A stretch of 64,000 bases of DNA from Persicitalea sp963716085 (GTDB taxonomy: Bacteria > Bacteroidota > Bacteroidia > Cytophagales > Spirosomataceae). The notes beneath the pieces are model-generated. The model saw only the letters and a program-made list of their open reading frames with translations, did not search any database and was not told the DNA's origin. Both the position numbers and the translations under genes were made by a program. Below, one piece after another: positions 7,500 through 17,151 of the stretch (position 1 is the stretch's first letter; each line of letters opens with the position of its first letter). The stretch spans positions 4,650,001-4,714,000 of the forward strand of contig OY970288.1 in the NCBI GenBank assembly GCA_963716085.1, in the 5' to 3' direction.

Positions 7500-10400
7500 C
7501 TACTTATTTACGGGCAAATAAATCGTAAACACCGCCCCTTTGCCATCCTCCCCGGAAGCTTCGATTTGGCCGTGGTGCACCTCCACTATTTTGCGACACA
7601 GGGCCAGGCCCAAACCCGTACCGACGTACTTGTCTTTGCTGTGCAATCGCTTGAACATCTCAAAGATATTCTCGGCGTACTCCGGCTTGAAGCCGATGCC
7701 ATTGTCCTGCACGGTGATGACGCTATAATCTACTGTTGAATCGAGGTTTAGATTCTTGGGCAGCGAGTCGCCCGGCGAACGATGGGACGACACCCGGATC
7801 ACCGGGGGTATTTCGCTGAATTTCAGGGCATTCTTGACCAGGTTCAGAAGCAGTTGGTACAGTTGTATTTCGATCCCCCAAACTTCTCCCAGATTCTTGT
7901 AGATCAGCCGGGCTTCTTTCTCCCCGATGAGCAGTTCACAGTCCACAGCGATATGGTCGAGGATGGCGTCGAGATTCAGCGTTTTAAACTCTTGTTCCTC
8001 TCCGTTGATGCGGCTGTATTCCAGAATGCCGCTGATCAGAGCAGCCATTCTTTCGGCGGCTTTTGTCACTTTCCCGCTGTACACAAAAGCCTTGTCGTCT
8101 TCGGATAAGCTCCTGTTCATCATGGCAATGAACATTTGGATTTTGCGCAAGGGCTCCTGCAAATCGTGACTGGCCACGTAGGCATATTGCTGCAAACTCA
8201 GGTTGACTTCCGCCAGCTTACCATCGGTAGCTTCCAGTTGCTCGGTGCGGTGACTCACCTCCTGCTCCAGCTTATCGGTGAATTCCTTTTGCTCCGTTAT
8301 GTCCTGGGTGAGGTAGAGCACCTTAGCATCAGAATATTCGTCCAGCTTCAGCGGCAGGGTTCGCAACGAATAAACATGGTTTTCGTAGGAAAATTCCGCC
8401 TTGCACGACTTCCCCGCCTGGGTATCGGAAAATATCTTGTACAATTTTTTTTGCTCGGACTCCGAAGGGTTCAACTCGTGTAGTTTTTTACCCTTCACCG
8501 ACTGCAGATCGATGTTATAACGCGCCATGCCCTGACCCGCCAGATATTCTACCTCGAGGTGCTCGTTCAAGATACCCACCGTCCCATTCGGAATATTTTC
8601 GGAAATGGTCCGGTACAGCATTTCGTTGCGGGCTATTTCAAGGTTGGCCACTTTGAGGTCCTCTTCCCGCTCGATAATGATCTCGTTGGAAAGCCGCAGT
8701 TCGTTGTTAGCCGCACTCAACTCTTCGTTGGCCGACTGCAACTCCTCGTTGCTGGTTTCCAGCTCTTCGTTCGAGGATTTCAATTCTTCGTTGGCCGACT
8801 GCAGCTCCTCGTTCAGCGACTGAAGTTCCTCATTGTTGGTTTCGAGTTCTTCGGTGAACATCTGCATGTACTCACGGGCGAAGTTCAGTTCCTGTTCCAG
8901 TTCATTGATGCGGTGATCCGCAAAATCGGTGTTAGAAACTTCCTCAGTAAGCCTGAGGTAGCTATCATCTGGCTCAATTCGCTCGAAAAACACCAGATAA
9001 TGGCCCGACTCCCCCGTAGGATAAATGAACGGAAGCACTTTAATCCTGACAAAATTCAACTGATCGAAAAGTGTAAACCTGATTACATTGCCTACCTGAA
9101 TTTCACCCGATTGCCTCGCCTTTGCCAGCAGCCCCCTGATTTCGAGCGACATCTCCCTGTTGGACATCTTCAGCAAGTTGTTGTTCATCGGCCCCTGACC
9201 GATCTCGAGATACAGCCGCAGACTGCCCTGCACCTCCTTGATCTCGGCCTCTTCGTCGATGATGACGAAGGGATTCTCGTTGGCGTGATACAACGTTTCC
9301 TTGGCGATATCCAAGATGGACATGTTCCGAACCGGCGTCTTTTTGTTGTCCTTGTTTTTATCTTGGCCAAAGTCGGTCTTATAGCGCGAAAATTTCAGGC
9401 TATATGCTTTCGCCGATTCGGCTTTTCGGAAAACCTTGAATTTGTTAACCTTGACAAACAGATCGCTCGCCGGCGTAATGCTTTCGGATTTGCCCATAAA
9501 CAGAAGGCCGTTTTCACTGAGCGAGTAGTGAAAAATGCGCAGCGTTTCTTTCTGCAAGGCGTTGTTGAAATAGATGAACAGATTGCGGCAGGTAATCAGA
9601 TCGAGTTTGACGAACGGCGGGTCGTTGGTGATGTCGTGCTTTGAGAAAAGCACGTTCTTTTTGAGCGTTTTCCTAATCTGGTATTTCTGCCCCCCTTCCG
9701 TTTTTTCAAAATACTTGCTTATGTATTCTGCGGGTAGTTTCTCGACGCTTTTCGCCGAATACACCCCTCTTCTGGCTTTGTTCAGGGCCCGCTCGTCGAT
9801 GTCGGAGCCGAAAATTTGCACCTGGTAGTTGTCGCTGCTTTCGCCCAATAGTTCGCTGACAATCATGGCCATCGTGTAGGGTTCCTCCCCCGTAGCGCAC
9901 CCGACGCTCCAGACCCGGATGTTGTCGCCCGGCCTCTTCTCCTCGAGCAAAAGTTTCAGCTCTTCCCGTAAGGCGTCGAAGTGTTCTCCGTTTCTGAAAA
10001 ATTCGGTGATGCCAATCAAAACCGTTTCGAACAGGACGTCGAGTTCCTTCGGATTCTGCCGAATCATCTTGTAATATTCCGTGTGCGAGGGCAAGCGTAG
10101 CGCTTCGATGCGCTTGTCCATCCGTCGCATGATGGTCGAGGATTTGTACTTCGAGAAATCCGTTCCCGATCTTTTGGCCAACAGGTCAAAAATGGCATCC
10201 AGACTGCGCTCGCGCGGGGTGGTGGACCGCAGCACCCGGTGGTTGTTGATATAATGCGTGACCTCGTCGTACATGACCGCCGGATCCAGGATCATATCGA
10301 CGACCTCGCCGTCGATGGCCGACTGCGGCATATCGGGGTATTCGGCGGTAACCGGGGCCTGAGCCATGGTGAACCCCCCGTGTTTTTTGATGTCCTGCAT

Positions 10401-10817
10401 GCCTTCGGTGCCGTCATGTCCAAAACCGGACAGGATGGCACCGATCGCGTACTGGCGCTTTTCGAGCGCCAGTGAACTCAGGAATCGGTCGACAGAAGGC
10501 GCGTTTTTGTAGTTGGGGGGAAGTTCTTCCAGCAAAACCTTTTCGCCCTTCATTGTGATGGTACAATTCGGGGGCGTCACATAAATCCGGTGGGGTTTCA
10601 GGCTGCAGCCGCTTTCGACTACTTCGACGGGCCACTTGCAGCGTCGGCTCAGGATCGAGGTCAACTCACTTTTGTAGTCGGGACTCAGGTGCTGCACGAC
10701 TACCACGCAGAAGCTATGTGTCGTGCCATTAAAACTGGCCAACAGCCGCGATAGCGCATTGAGTCCGCCAGCCGACGACCCCACGCCCATCACGTAGGTT
10801 TCTTCCTGATTCTGCAT
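7500..10817 (-). CDS. CheB-CheR-PAS-histidine kinase fusion
   Basis: A 1105-residue soluble multidomain sensor. Residues of about 1-185 are a CheB methylesterase (GSSAGG with the nucleophile Ser14, VVVQHLSP, and GFGHDGTEGM with the catalytic Asp). About 205-470 is a CheR methyltransferase (VWSVGCATGEEPYTMAM, TCRNLFIYF). About 640-740 is a long coiled coil built of NEELQSANEEL-type heptads, then a PAS-like domain, and about 860-1105 a histidine kinase with H-box (YVASHDLQEPLRKI), NALKF, DNGIGF and GTGLGLALC. There is no receiver domain of its own and no receptor gene nearby, so it most likely works in a signalling system other than flagellar chemotaxis. A second CheB lies 29 bp upstream on the same strand, so the two form an operon. 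Confidence 0.93.
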   Translation of the reverse strand: MQNQEETYVMGVGSSAGGLNALSRLLASFNGTTHSFCVVVVQHLSPDYKSELTSILSRRCKWPVEVVESGCSLKPHRIYVTPPNCTITMKGEKVLLEELPPNYKNAPSVDRFLSSLALEKRQYAIGAILSGFGHDGTEGMQDIKKHGGFTMAQAPVTAEYPDMPQSAIDGEVVDMILDPAVMYDEVTHYINNHRVLRSTTPRERSLDAIFDLLAKRSGTDFSKYKSSTIMRRMDKRIEALRLPSHTEYYKMIRQNPKELDVLFETVLIGITEFFRNGEHFDALREELKLLLEEKRPGDNIRVWSVGCATGEEPYTMAMIVSELLGESSDNYQVQIFGSDIDERALNKARRGVYSAKSVEKLPAEYISKYFEKTEGGQKYQIRKTLKKNVLFSKHDITNDPPFVKLDLITCRNLFIYFNNALQKETLRIFHYSLSENGLLFMGKSESITPASDLFVKVNKFKVFRKAESAKAYSLKFSRYKTDFGQDKNKDNKKTPVRNMSILDIAKETLYHANENPFVIIDEEAEIKEVQGSLRLYLEIGQGPMNNNLLKMSNREMSLEIRGLLAKARQSGEIQVGNVIRFTLFDQLNFVRIKVLPFIYPTGESGHYLVFFERIEPDDSYLRLTEEVSNTDFADHRINELEQELNFAREYMQMFTEELETNNEELQSLNEELQSANEELKSSNEELETSNEELQSANEELSAANNELRLSNEIIIEREEDLKVANLEIARNEMLYRTISENIPNGTVGILNEHLEVEYLAGQGMARYNIDLQSVKGKKLHELNPSESEQKKLYKIFSDTQAGKSCKAEFSYENHVYSLRTLPLKLDEYSDAKVLYLTQDITEQKEFTDKLEQEVSHRTEQLEATDGKLAEVNLSLQQYAYVASHDLQEPLRKIQMFIAMMNRSLSEDDKAFVYSGKVTKAAERMAALISGILEYSRINGEEQEFKTLNLDAILDHIAVDCELLIGEKEARLIYKNLGEVWGIEIQLYQLLLNLVKNALKFSEIPPVIRVSSHRSPGDSLPKNLNLDSTVDYSVITVQDNGIGFKPEYAENIFEMFKRLHSKDKYVGTGLGLALCRKIVEVHHGQIEASGEDGKGAVFTIYLPVNK

Positions 10818-10846
10818 TCTTTCAGTAGGGTAAAATCATAGAATAG

Positions 10847-11842
10847 TTAATCATGCAACTGCATGATATTGCGCAATCGCTCCGTATGGGTCTTGACCTC
10901 CGACAGTTTGTCTTCGTAAGAGCGCTTCAGCGAACCAAATCCCCGACTACCGTAATCCGTCACCATGCGGGTGAGCAGGGATTGCTTTTCCTCCAGGGTT
11001 CGTAGAGCAACCCACAGGGTCTCTTCCAGCGCGGTACTCTGACTTTCCAACAATGCCTCCTGCGTGAATGAATGACCGACATGGCACCGAAAACGCGTCT
11101 GGTCAGAGTCGTCCATTTTCCAGAGCGGCCCCCCGCAGCTCGAGCAGCTCAGGGGAACCTGCTCTCCCAGAGCTTCATCGGTCTCCACCTGACTCTCGAT
11201 CTTCATGGCGATACCCGCTTCCCGCAGTAAGTTGCGCGGTACTTCTTTGGCGGGTGGGAGCTTGGTTTTTGAGATTTTCAGGATCGACTCCCCCATGTCC
11301 TCCAGGTTCACAGTATGGTCGATCTCGACTTCCTGTTGGGCCGTTCGGGGCATCTCGGCGTATTCCGAAGTAAGCGGATTTTGGATGACCGTCAGCCCAC
11401 CGCAGCGCTTGATGGCCGACAATCCCGCCGTGCCGTCATTGAGCCGACCCGTCAGCAGCACGCCCACGCACCTATTGGTCTGCGACACCGCCGCGGTGCG
11501 GAACAGCACGTCGATCGAAGGCCGAAAGAGGTTCTCGCGGGGGCCGTTAGTAAGTACCAATTGTTCCCCCCGCAGCGCCAGATGATTGTTGGGCACCGCC
11601 ACATACACGCTTCCTGTTTCGATTGGCATCCCGTGTTGCGCTTCCCTGACTCGCAACTCGGTCTTGCCATCCAAATAACTGGCAAAAGCCGAAGTAGCGT
11701 CGAACGAAGTGTGTAAAACCACTAGAAAACAGGCATTTATGTCCGGCGGAATATCCTTCAACGTGGCAGTAACGGCAGCATGTCCGCCAGCGGAAGCACC
11801 AATTAAAAAGATACGGGATGTGGGTTGTGGCTCCATTGTCAT
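10847..11842 (-). CDS. CheB-type methylesterase with C-terminal Cys/His motif
   Basis: From the ATG at 11842 (another at 11836) the product has 331 aa. Residues 1-190 are a stand-alone CheB catalytic domain (LIGASAGG with nucleophile Ser, VVLHTS, LLTGRLNDGTAGL with the catalytic Asp). It has no N-terminal receiver domain. The C-terminal part has CSSCGG and FRCHVGH, a Cys/His pattern seen in CheB-like proteins of non-flagellated bacteria, possibly binding zinc. The frame extends upstream to 11944 but the extra 34 residues do not look like the family. It precedes the CheB-CheR-kinase gene with a 29 bp gap and is likely co-transcribed. Confidence 0.88.
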   Translation of the reverse strand: MTMEPQPTSRIFLIGASAGGHAAVTATLKDIPPDINACFLVVLHTSFDATSAFASYLDGKTELRVREAQHGMPIETGSVYVAVPNNHLALRGEQLVLTNGPRENLFRPSIDVLFRTAAVSQTNRCVGVLLTGRLNDGTAGLSAIKRCGGLTVIQNPLTSEYAEMPRTAQQEVEIDHTVNLEDMGESILKISKTKLPPAKEVPRNLLREAGIAMKIESQVETDEALGEQVPLSCSSCGGPLWKMDDSDQTRFRCHVGHSFTQEALLESQSTALEETLWVALRTLEEKQSLLTRMVTDYGSRGFGSLKRSYEDKLSEVKTHTERLRNIMQLHD

Positions 11843-12014
11843 GCCGATAAAGAATTTGTGATGAATGGTGTGAAGCGTTGAAAAACCGAACCAGCACGCT
11901 CGGTCATTGGGGCTAAATATACGATACCTCCCTATAAAATTCAACCTTCGGCGAGTGCTTCATGCCTTGCTACCGAGCGAATAAAGACAAGTATTTGCCT
12001 GTACGACACTCCGT

Positions 12015-13094
12015 TCAAACTATTTCCAAAACCACCCCCTCGCTCTCCGCGTAACCCGTACACGTTAGTACCCAGCCCTGAGCAAGGTCGCGGTCGGTGA
12101 GGACATCGTTGAGACTCATCCGCACCTCGCCCGCGCGACAAATGGCCGCGCAGGTGCCGCAGCGTCCGCCTTTACAGCTATACGGAACCGGGATGCCCTC
12201 GTTCAGGGCGGCTTGTAGAATATTGGCGTAGGCAGGTACTTGCAGCTTACGTTCTTCCCCTTGAAAATTCAGCAGAATGGTGTGTGGTTCCGAAATCTTT
12301 GGGGTAGGCGGTACAGTATCTATTACAAAATTTTCTTTACGGATTTGCTCAGGCGCAAAGCCCATAAACAGCAGCGTAATCTCGGCGACGCGCATCAACT
12401 CGAAGGGCCCGCAGAGGAAAAACCGCGCCCGCCCGGCAGGAAAATGCCGCCGCTTCTTGACAATGTTTTCCAACCGATAATTATTGATACGGCCCCGGCG
12501 GCCCGTCCAGTCATCGGTCGGTTGGCTGAGGATGTGGAGTACTTCCAGGCGTTCGGGATAGCGTTGCTGCCAGTCTTCCAATTGGTTTTTGAAAATAATG
12601 CTCCGCTCGCGGCGGCTGGCGTAGAGCAGCGTGACGCGGCTATTTGGTTCTTGGGTCAGGGCGGATTTTAGAATAGAAAACAGGGGTGTGATACCGCTGC
12701 CCGCTGCTACGAGAAACAGGTCGCGCGGTTCGTCGTTTTTGGGCGGGTCGAGCGTGAACCGTCCGGCGGGTGGCAGCGCATTCAGTATCGTACCTACTTT
12801 TACCCGGTCGTGCCAGTAGCGCGACACCTCGCCGTTGGCGACGCGCTTGATGGTGATGGCTGGAAGCGCGTCGAGGCTGGGTGCCGAACTCATTGAGTAG
12901 GAACGGCGCACTTCGCGGTTTTCCAGGTGTAGCAGGAAAGTCAAAAATTGGCCGGGCAACGTCTTGCCGGGCGAAGCGTCGCCGGGCTGGTAAGATACAG
13001 GGTCAGCGTTGGTCGGTTCCAGTACGAAAGTTCGGGTGTCGGCTGTTTCCTGGATAATTTCCTTTACCCGGAATTCCAAAGTAGGGGTCTGCAT
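12015..13094 (-). CDS. Ferredoxin-NADP reductase-like protein with 2Fe-2S domain (PaaE-like)
   Basis: The 359-residue protein has the three-domain order of PaaE/HCP-reductase-type oxidoreductases: an FAD-binding barrel with R63/R64-S-Y-S (residues 63-72), an NAD(P)-binding domain starting with FLVAAGSGITPLFS (about 130-145), and a C-terminal plant-type ferredoxin domain with CKGGRCGTCAAIC and a last Cys in GWVLTC. It passes electrons from NAD(P)H to a partner enzyme. No phenylacetate genes or other partner are adjacent, so the acceptor is unknown. The gene is divergent from the sugar isomerase-like gene at 13175. Confidence 0.88.
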   Translation of the reverse strand: MQTPTLEFRVKEIIQETADTRTFVLEPTNADPVSYQPGDASPGKTLPGQFLTFLLHLENREVRRSYSMSSAPSLDALPAITIKRVANGEVSRYWHDRVKVGTILNALPPAGRFTLDPPKNDEPRDLFLVAAGSGITPLFSILKSALTQEPNSRVTLLYASRRERSIIFKNQLEDWQQRYPERLEVLHILSQPTDDWTGRRGRINNYRLENIVKKRRHFPAGRARFFLCGPFELMRVAEITLLFMGFAPEQIRKENFVIDTVPPTPKISEPHTILLNFQGEERKLQVPAYANILQAALNEGIPVPYSCKGGRCGTCAAICRAGEVRMSLNDVLTDRDLAQGWVLTCTGYAESEGVVLEIV

Positions 13095-13174
13095 AAAGTT
13101 ATTGTGTCATTGATTGTGGCACTCCAATATAAAAACTCACTTCACACCTTCACTCGATACTCCCCAATATTTTT

Positions 13175-14128
13175 ATGGAAAATAACCCATCTCGTCGCGA
13201 TTTTATCAAAAAATCGGCCTTAGCGGCCGGAACGTTGCCGTTTTTGTCGGCCGGCTTGCCCGTTTTTGGCAAGAAGGGCAAGGATATGCCGCTCCCCAAG
13301 ATCCACGTTTTTTCCAAGCACCTGCAATTCCTGGACTACAACCAGATGGCCGAAGTAGCCGCCGAACTGGGATTCGATGGCGTGGAACTGACCGTGCGGC
13401 CTAAGGGCCACGTGCTGCCCGAGCGGGTGGAGGAAGATTTGCCTAAGGCCATCGCCGCGCTCAAAAAACACAAACTTCCCCCGCAGCTTTTCTGCACGGG
13501 CGTGGAGGGAACTGGGCCGCTGGATACAAAAGTTTTGCAGACTGCCGCTAAGCAGGGTTTGAAGTACTACCGCATGAATTACTTCGATTTCGACAAGGAT
13601 AAAACAATGGCTGAGTCCATGGCGATGCACCGGAAAACGATGAAGGACCTAGGGCAACTGAACAAAAAACTAGGGCTGATCGGCTGCTACCAAAATCACG
13701 CCGGAATGCGCGTAGGCGCTTCTCCCTGGGAAATTTACCAACTCATCGAAGCCGCCGACCCCGCGCACACCGGATCGCAGTACGACATCCGTCACGCCAC
13801 CGTCGAGGGCGGACTTTCCTGGAAGAATGGCCTTCGGCTGCTGCAACCGCACATCAAGTCCATCGTTTTCAAAGATTTTCGCTGGGTGGAAAACAACGGC
13901 AAGTGGGACGTCGTAAACACGCCGCTCGGCGAGGGCATGGTGGATTTCAAGACCTACATCGGGCTATTGAAAAACTACCAGCTTCAAGTTCCCGCCTCGC
14001 TGCACTTCGAGTACCCGCTGGGCGGGGCCGAACACGGCGACAAAAAGCTAAAAGTGGAGCAGAAGGTAGTCTTCGACGCCATGCGCCGCGACCTGAACTG
14101 GCTAAAAGAAATGTGGCGCGAAGCATGA
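13175..14128 (+). CDS. Sugar phosphate isomerase/epimerase family protein with Tat signal
   Basis: The N-terminus carries a twin-arginine motif (S-R-R-D-F-I-K-K) and a hydrophobic stretch, so the 317-residue protein is probably exported folded. The body is an AP-endonuclease-2-like TIM barrel of the xylose isomerase type (ELGFDGVELTVRPKGHV, GLKYYRMNY, GCYQNHAG, GSQYDIRHATVEGG, LHFEYPLGGAEHG) with the usual His/Glu/Asp metal ligands. Such Tat-linked members are common in Bacteroidota and may act on sugars or cyclitols; the substrate is unknown. Low-complexity TAGGTATTAGG repeats follow the stop codon. Confidence 0.88.
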   Translation: MENNPSRRDFIKKSALAAGTLPFLSAGLPVFGKKGKDMPLPKIHVFSKHLQFLDYNQMAEVAAELGFDGVELTVRPKGHVLPERVEEDLPKAIAALKKHKLPPQLFCTGVEGTGPLDTKVLQTAAKQGLKYYRMNYFDFDKDKTMAESMAMHRKTMKDLGQLNKKLGLIGCYQNHAGMRVGASPWEIYQLIEAADPAHTGSQYDIRHATVEGGLSWKNGLRLLQPHIKSIVFKDFRWVENNGKWDVVNTPLGEGMVDFKTYIGLLKNYQLQVPASLHFEYPLGGAEHGDKKLKVEQKVVFDAMRRDLNWLKEMWREA

Positions 14129-14130
14129 AG

Positions 14131-14183
14131 ATAGGTATTAGGTTATGATAGGTATCAGGTTATTAGGTATTAGGTTGTTAGGT
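14131..14183. repeat. Low-complexity TAGGTATTAGGTTA repeats
   Basis: A short run of imperfect repeats of TAGGTATTAGG/TTAGGT lies directly after the isomerase gene. It looks like replication-slippage sequence with no recognisable function. Confidence 0.5.
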
Positions 14184-14261
14184 CTTTTGTCTTGAATATC
14201 AAACACCTGTAATTCAACATACCTAACAACGTCACGGGGCCGCTGCGGCATACCGACCCCG

Positions 14262-15914
14262 CTAATAGCTAATCCCTAACTTCCCCAACCCCGCCTGTAC
14301 CTCCGGCGCGCTCATCAGCAAGTCCCAGACCAATCCGCTGCGGTGGTTTTCGATCATAATGATGATTGGCCCCTGGTCGATGGCCAGGTACGAATCGGCG
14401 AACCACGGCTGATCGAGCGAAAAGGCGTCGTGGAAACCGTACTCGCCCCATAGTTTATCCCCCAGCACGTAGTAAAAAAACTTCATCGCCCGCATCGACT
14501 CCTCGGGCGTGTAGGGCATCGACCCCAGCGCGGCGGTGGGTGCGATCACGCCCCGGTCGTTGGTGGGCGAACTGGCCGTGTAGCCGCCGGGTATATCGCT
14601 GGCCGTGAGTCCCCAGCAACGATTGCTGTAACCGTAAAATTTTTTGGGATTCTCGACGCAGTAGTTGTAGTTGATCAGCGTGTGGCTGCGGTTTTGGTTG
14701 AAGTAGTCCGCGTAACTGTCCTTCATTTTTTTAGGATTCAAGCCCAAAAACGAGTAATGCGCCAGGAACAGCGGCCCACCCAAATCGGGGCCGAGCGGCA
14801 GCGTGACGCCGTAGAACGACTTGCCGTTGCGGAAAGCCCCGCTACGCGTCCAGCCCTGGTCGTACACTACCCTGGGAACGCCGTGCGTGGGCGAGGCCGC
14901 CGCCAGCACGTAGGTAATCAGGCTCTCGTTCCAACCCGAAATCGGCTGGTTGATCGCCCAACCCTGGTCGGGGCTCCAGTGCCAGTACAGCACGTTCTGG
15001 TCGCCCTGCCGGAACCAGTCCCACTCCACGCCGCGCCAAAGCGCGTCGATATCCTTGCGCAGGGCGGTTTCGGCGGCATCGCTGCGGTTGAAATACTGCC
15101 GCGCGACCAGCAGGCCCTGCATCAGGAAAGAGGTTTCGACCAGGTCGGCTCCGTTGTCTTTGGCGCTGAACGGGACGGTAGCCCCCGTGGCCCCGTTGAG
15201 CCAGTGCGGGAAAGCCCCGTGGTAGCGTTGGGCCTTGGTGCTGAGGAAGGTGACGATCTTCTGCGTCCGCTCCAGACCCTGATTTCGGCTGATAAAATTG
15301 CGGCTGACCGCCACCGGAATCGCCATGATGCCGAAGCCGCTGCCGCCCGAAGTGACCAAGTCGCCGGAGGTGTTGCGCTCCCGCGCCAGGCCGCTCACCG
15401 GGTGGCCGAACTCCCAGAAGTATTTGAAAGTTTGCCGTTGCACCAACGTCAGCAGGGAGTCGTCGGGGATGACCGGAAACTTGTTGGTCGAGTCCAGGCC
15501 CGTCCGTAGTTCCACCGTGATCGGTACCTGAAACTTGCCTCCGGCCTGCGATTTCAGGTCCGTCGTTAGCTGCAAGGTGTAGGTCGTCAGCCCGCTCAGT
15601 GGCGACTCCGGCTGCACGGTCAGTTCCCGGTTTTCGTCTTTGTAGGTAACCTTGTACGGAATGCTACTGCCCGACGCGCTGCGCCACTGCATGCCCGCCG
15701 GAACGGAGGCCGGGTCGATCTTGGCCGCGAAGGCCAGCGTCACTACCGGGTTGAGGCCGAGGTCGGCGTACTTGAATCCGTCGTTCACGCCGTTGACTTT
15801 CACGGAATTCAGGCTGAAAACGGTAGGTTTTTCGGGTTTGGCGTCGTTTGGCTGGCAGCTTGTGAGGGAAGCCGCTAAAACGATCCAACAGACGAAAGCA
15901 AAGTACTTTTTCAT
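14262..15914 (-). CDS. Glucoamylase-like (GH144-type) exported glycosidase
   Basis: The 550-residue protein begins with a lipoprotein signal (LAASLTSC, Cys at about 20). Residues of about 40-140 form a bacterial Ig-like domain (Big_5 type: FAAKIDPASVPAGMQW ... LQLTTDLKS). The remainder is the glucoamylase-like alpha/alpha-barrel: RQTFKYFWEFGHPVSGLARERN, GGSGFGIMAIPVAV, NGATGATVPFSAKDNGADLVETSFLMQGLL, WNESLITYVLAAASPTHG and GLTASDIPGGY. This domain order matches endo-beta-1,2-glucanases of family GH144. It likely cuts beta-1,2-glucans at the cell surface; activity is inferred from family only. It has no SusC/D partner next to it. Confidence 0.85.
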   Translation of the reverse strand: MKKYFAFVCWIVLAASLTSCQPNDAKPEKPTVFSLNSVKVNGVNDGFKYADLGLNPVVTLAFAAKIDPASVPAGMQWRSASGSSIPYKVTYKDENRELTVQPESPLSGLTTYTLQLTTDLKSQAGGKFQVPITVELRTGLDSTNKFPVIPDDSLLTLVQRQTFKYFWEFGHPVSGLARERNTSGDLVTSGGSGFGIMAIPVAVSRNFISRNQGLERTQKIVTFLSTKAQRYHGAFPHWLNGATGATVPFSAKDNGADLVETSFLMQGLLVARQYFNRSDAAETALRKDIDALWRGVEWDWFRQGDQNVLYWHWSPDQGWAINQPISGWNESLITYVLAAASPTHGVPRVVYDQGWTRSGAFRNGKSFYGVTLPLGPDLGGPLFLAHYSFLGLNPKKMKDSYADYFNQNRSHTLINYNYCVENPKKFYGYSNRCWGLTASDIPGGYTASSPTNDRGVIAPTAALGSMPYTPEESMRAMKFFYYVLGDKLWGEYGFHDAFSLDQPWFADSYLAIDQGPIIIMIENHRSGLVWDLLMSAPEVQAGLGKLGISY

Positions 15915-16007
15915 GTTTAAATAAAAATAACTGGAATTTTTATAAAATATCTCTTCTCATGGTATGGTTTTATAACCGTATGGAAAAAACTGTACCTTTT
16001 TTTCGCC

Positions 16008-16337
16008 ATGCCAAGCCTGATCCCCTCTCTTCTGCAACACGGCCCGCTGGACACTCTTTGCCAACGCGCCTTGGAGAAAGCGGCGACTCCTTTCGATTTC
16101 CCCGCCAACACCCATTTACTGGTTCCCGGCACGACGCAGAACAAGCTTTACTTCATCGGCTCGGGCATTGCCATGAGCCATTATCTGACGAAAGATAAGC
16201 AATTCATCAATTGGTTTGCCGCTGAGGGTGACTTTGCCGTTTCGGTGGAAGCTTTCCATCACCAACAGCCCTCCCGCGAATACGCGATTTTAACGTCAAA
16301 TCCACTATCCACAAGTTCATCTCCTCCTCCTTCATAA
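16008..16337 (+). pseudogene. Crp/Fnr-type regulator, truncated after the sensor domain
   Basis: The 109-residue frame matches the first half of Bacteroidota Crp/Fnr-like regulators: FDFPANTHLLVPGTTQNKLYFIGSGIAMSHYL, then INWFAAEGDFAVSVEAFHHQQPSREYAI. Family members have about 190 residues with a C-terminal HTH; here the similarity stops after REYAI and the frame ends 19 codons later. No HTH is visible in the other frames before the next gene, so the 3' half has been deleted. It cannot bind DNA as it stands. Confidence 0.65.
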
Positions 16338-16425
16338 TTGGCCGAATCCCCACAAGCGGCTAACTTAGCGGTTGCGTCTCGGGCAAGTGCGGCCAGCGGC
16401 GCTGTTCACCAAACCTCCCGCTAGC

Positions 16426-16998
16426 ATGAGCAGCCACTCGAAGGATAGCGGCAAACGAATCGCCCAAAGAACCCGTCTCTATCGCAAGCTGCATAGCTGG
16501 GCGGCCGTTCCGCTCTTTTTGTTCATGTTTTTGATCGGCGCGACGGGCTTGCTGCTGGGCTGGAAAAAGCAGGTTCGTCTCTTGCCCAAAACCGCCACGG
16601 GCCAAAGTAATGTCAGCCGCCAATGGGTGAGTCTGGATAGCATTCAAAAGGTAGGCGAACGCTACGCTCTGCAAAACAATCTCGATCCCACGATCGATCG
16701 CATCGACGTGCGTCCGCAGAAGGGCGTGGCCAAAATAGTCTTTGCCGAACACTTCACGGAAGTTCAGATCGACTGTAGCACCGCCAAAATTCTGAGCGCA
16801 GGCACCCGCACCTCCGATATCATCGAGAAAATCCATGACGGCTCCATTCTCGATTTCTGGATTGGAGCCGATGGCGAGCAGGTCAAGATTACCTACACCA
16901 CGCTGGCGTCGTTGGGGCTCATGCTGTTGTCATTCAGCGGTTTTTGGCTGTGGTATAATCCTATCCGGCTTCGGCGTCGCAAGCGTGGCGATAACTGA
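16426..16998 (+). CDS. PepSY-associated membrane protein
   Basis: From the ATG at 16426 the product has 190 aa. It starts with a basic segment and a helix pattern typical of PepSY-associated TM proteins: RTRLYRKLHSWAAVPLFLFMFLIGATGLLLGWKK (first helix about residues 28-50), a periplasmic PepSY-like part, IHDGSILDFWIG, and a second helix near 158-175 (LGLMLLSFSGFWLWYNPIRLRRR). Such proteins are often linked to siderophore or heme uptake, where they may reduce or pass on iron. It stands just upstream of the DUF4856/imelysin/HTTM/receptor set, consistent with an iron role. Confidence 0.82.
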   Translation: MSSHSKDSGKRIAQRTRLYRKLHSWAAVPLFLFMFLIGATGLLLGWKKQVRLLPKTATGQSNVSRQWVSLDSIQKVGERYALQNNLDPTIDRIDVRPQKGVAKIVFAEHFTEVQIDCSTAKILSAGTRTSDIIEKIHDGSILDFWIGADGEQVKITYTTLASLGLMLLSFSGFWLWYNPIRLRRRKRGDN

Positions 16999-17106
16999 GC
17001 CCTGAATAAATTTCTTTCCATCGTCTCTGTCTTTGAACAATCGGGCGAATGAAAGTGACAATTCTAATAAATTTGTTTTTAATTATTCTAAATAAAAATC
17101 GTTTTC

Positions 17107-17114
17107 TACCTTTG
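17107..17114 (+). promoter_or_regulatory. -7 box upstream of DUF4856/imelysin operon
   Basis: TACCTTTG, 37 bp before the ATG at 17152, matches the Bacteroidota -7 element. The usual TTG is not at the right distance; instead an AT-rich region with two ATTCTAAATAAA-like copies precedes it, which could be a site for an iron regulator. Confidence 0.45.
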
Positions 17115-17151
17115 CCGCAGTTCAAACTCGAAATCGACTGCATCATTATCA

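Noticed and set aside
7500..11842. Possible complete chemotaxis operon
   Set aside because: No receptors, CheA, CheW or CheY are present; only CheB- and CheR-type domains.
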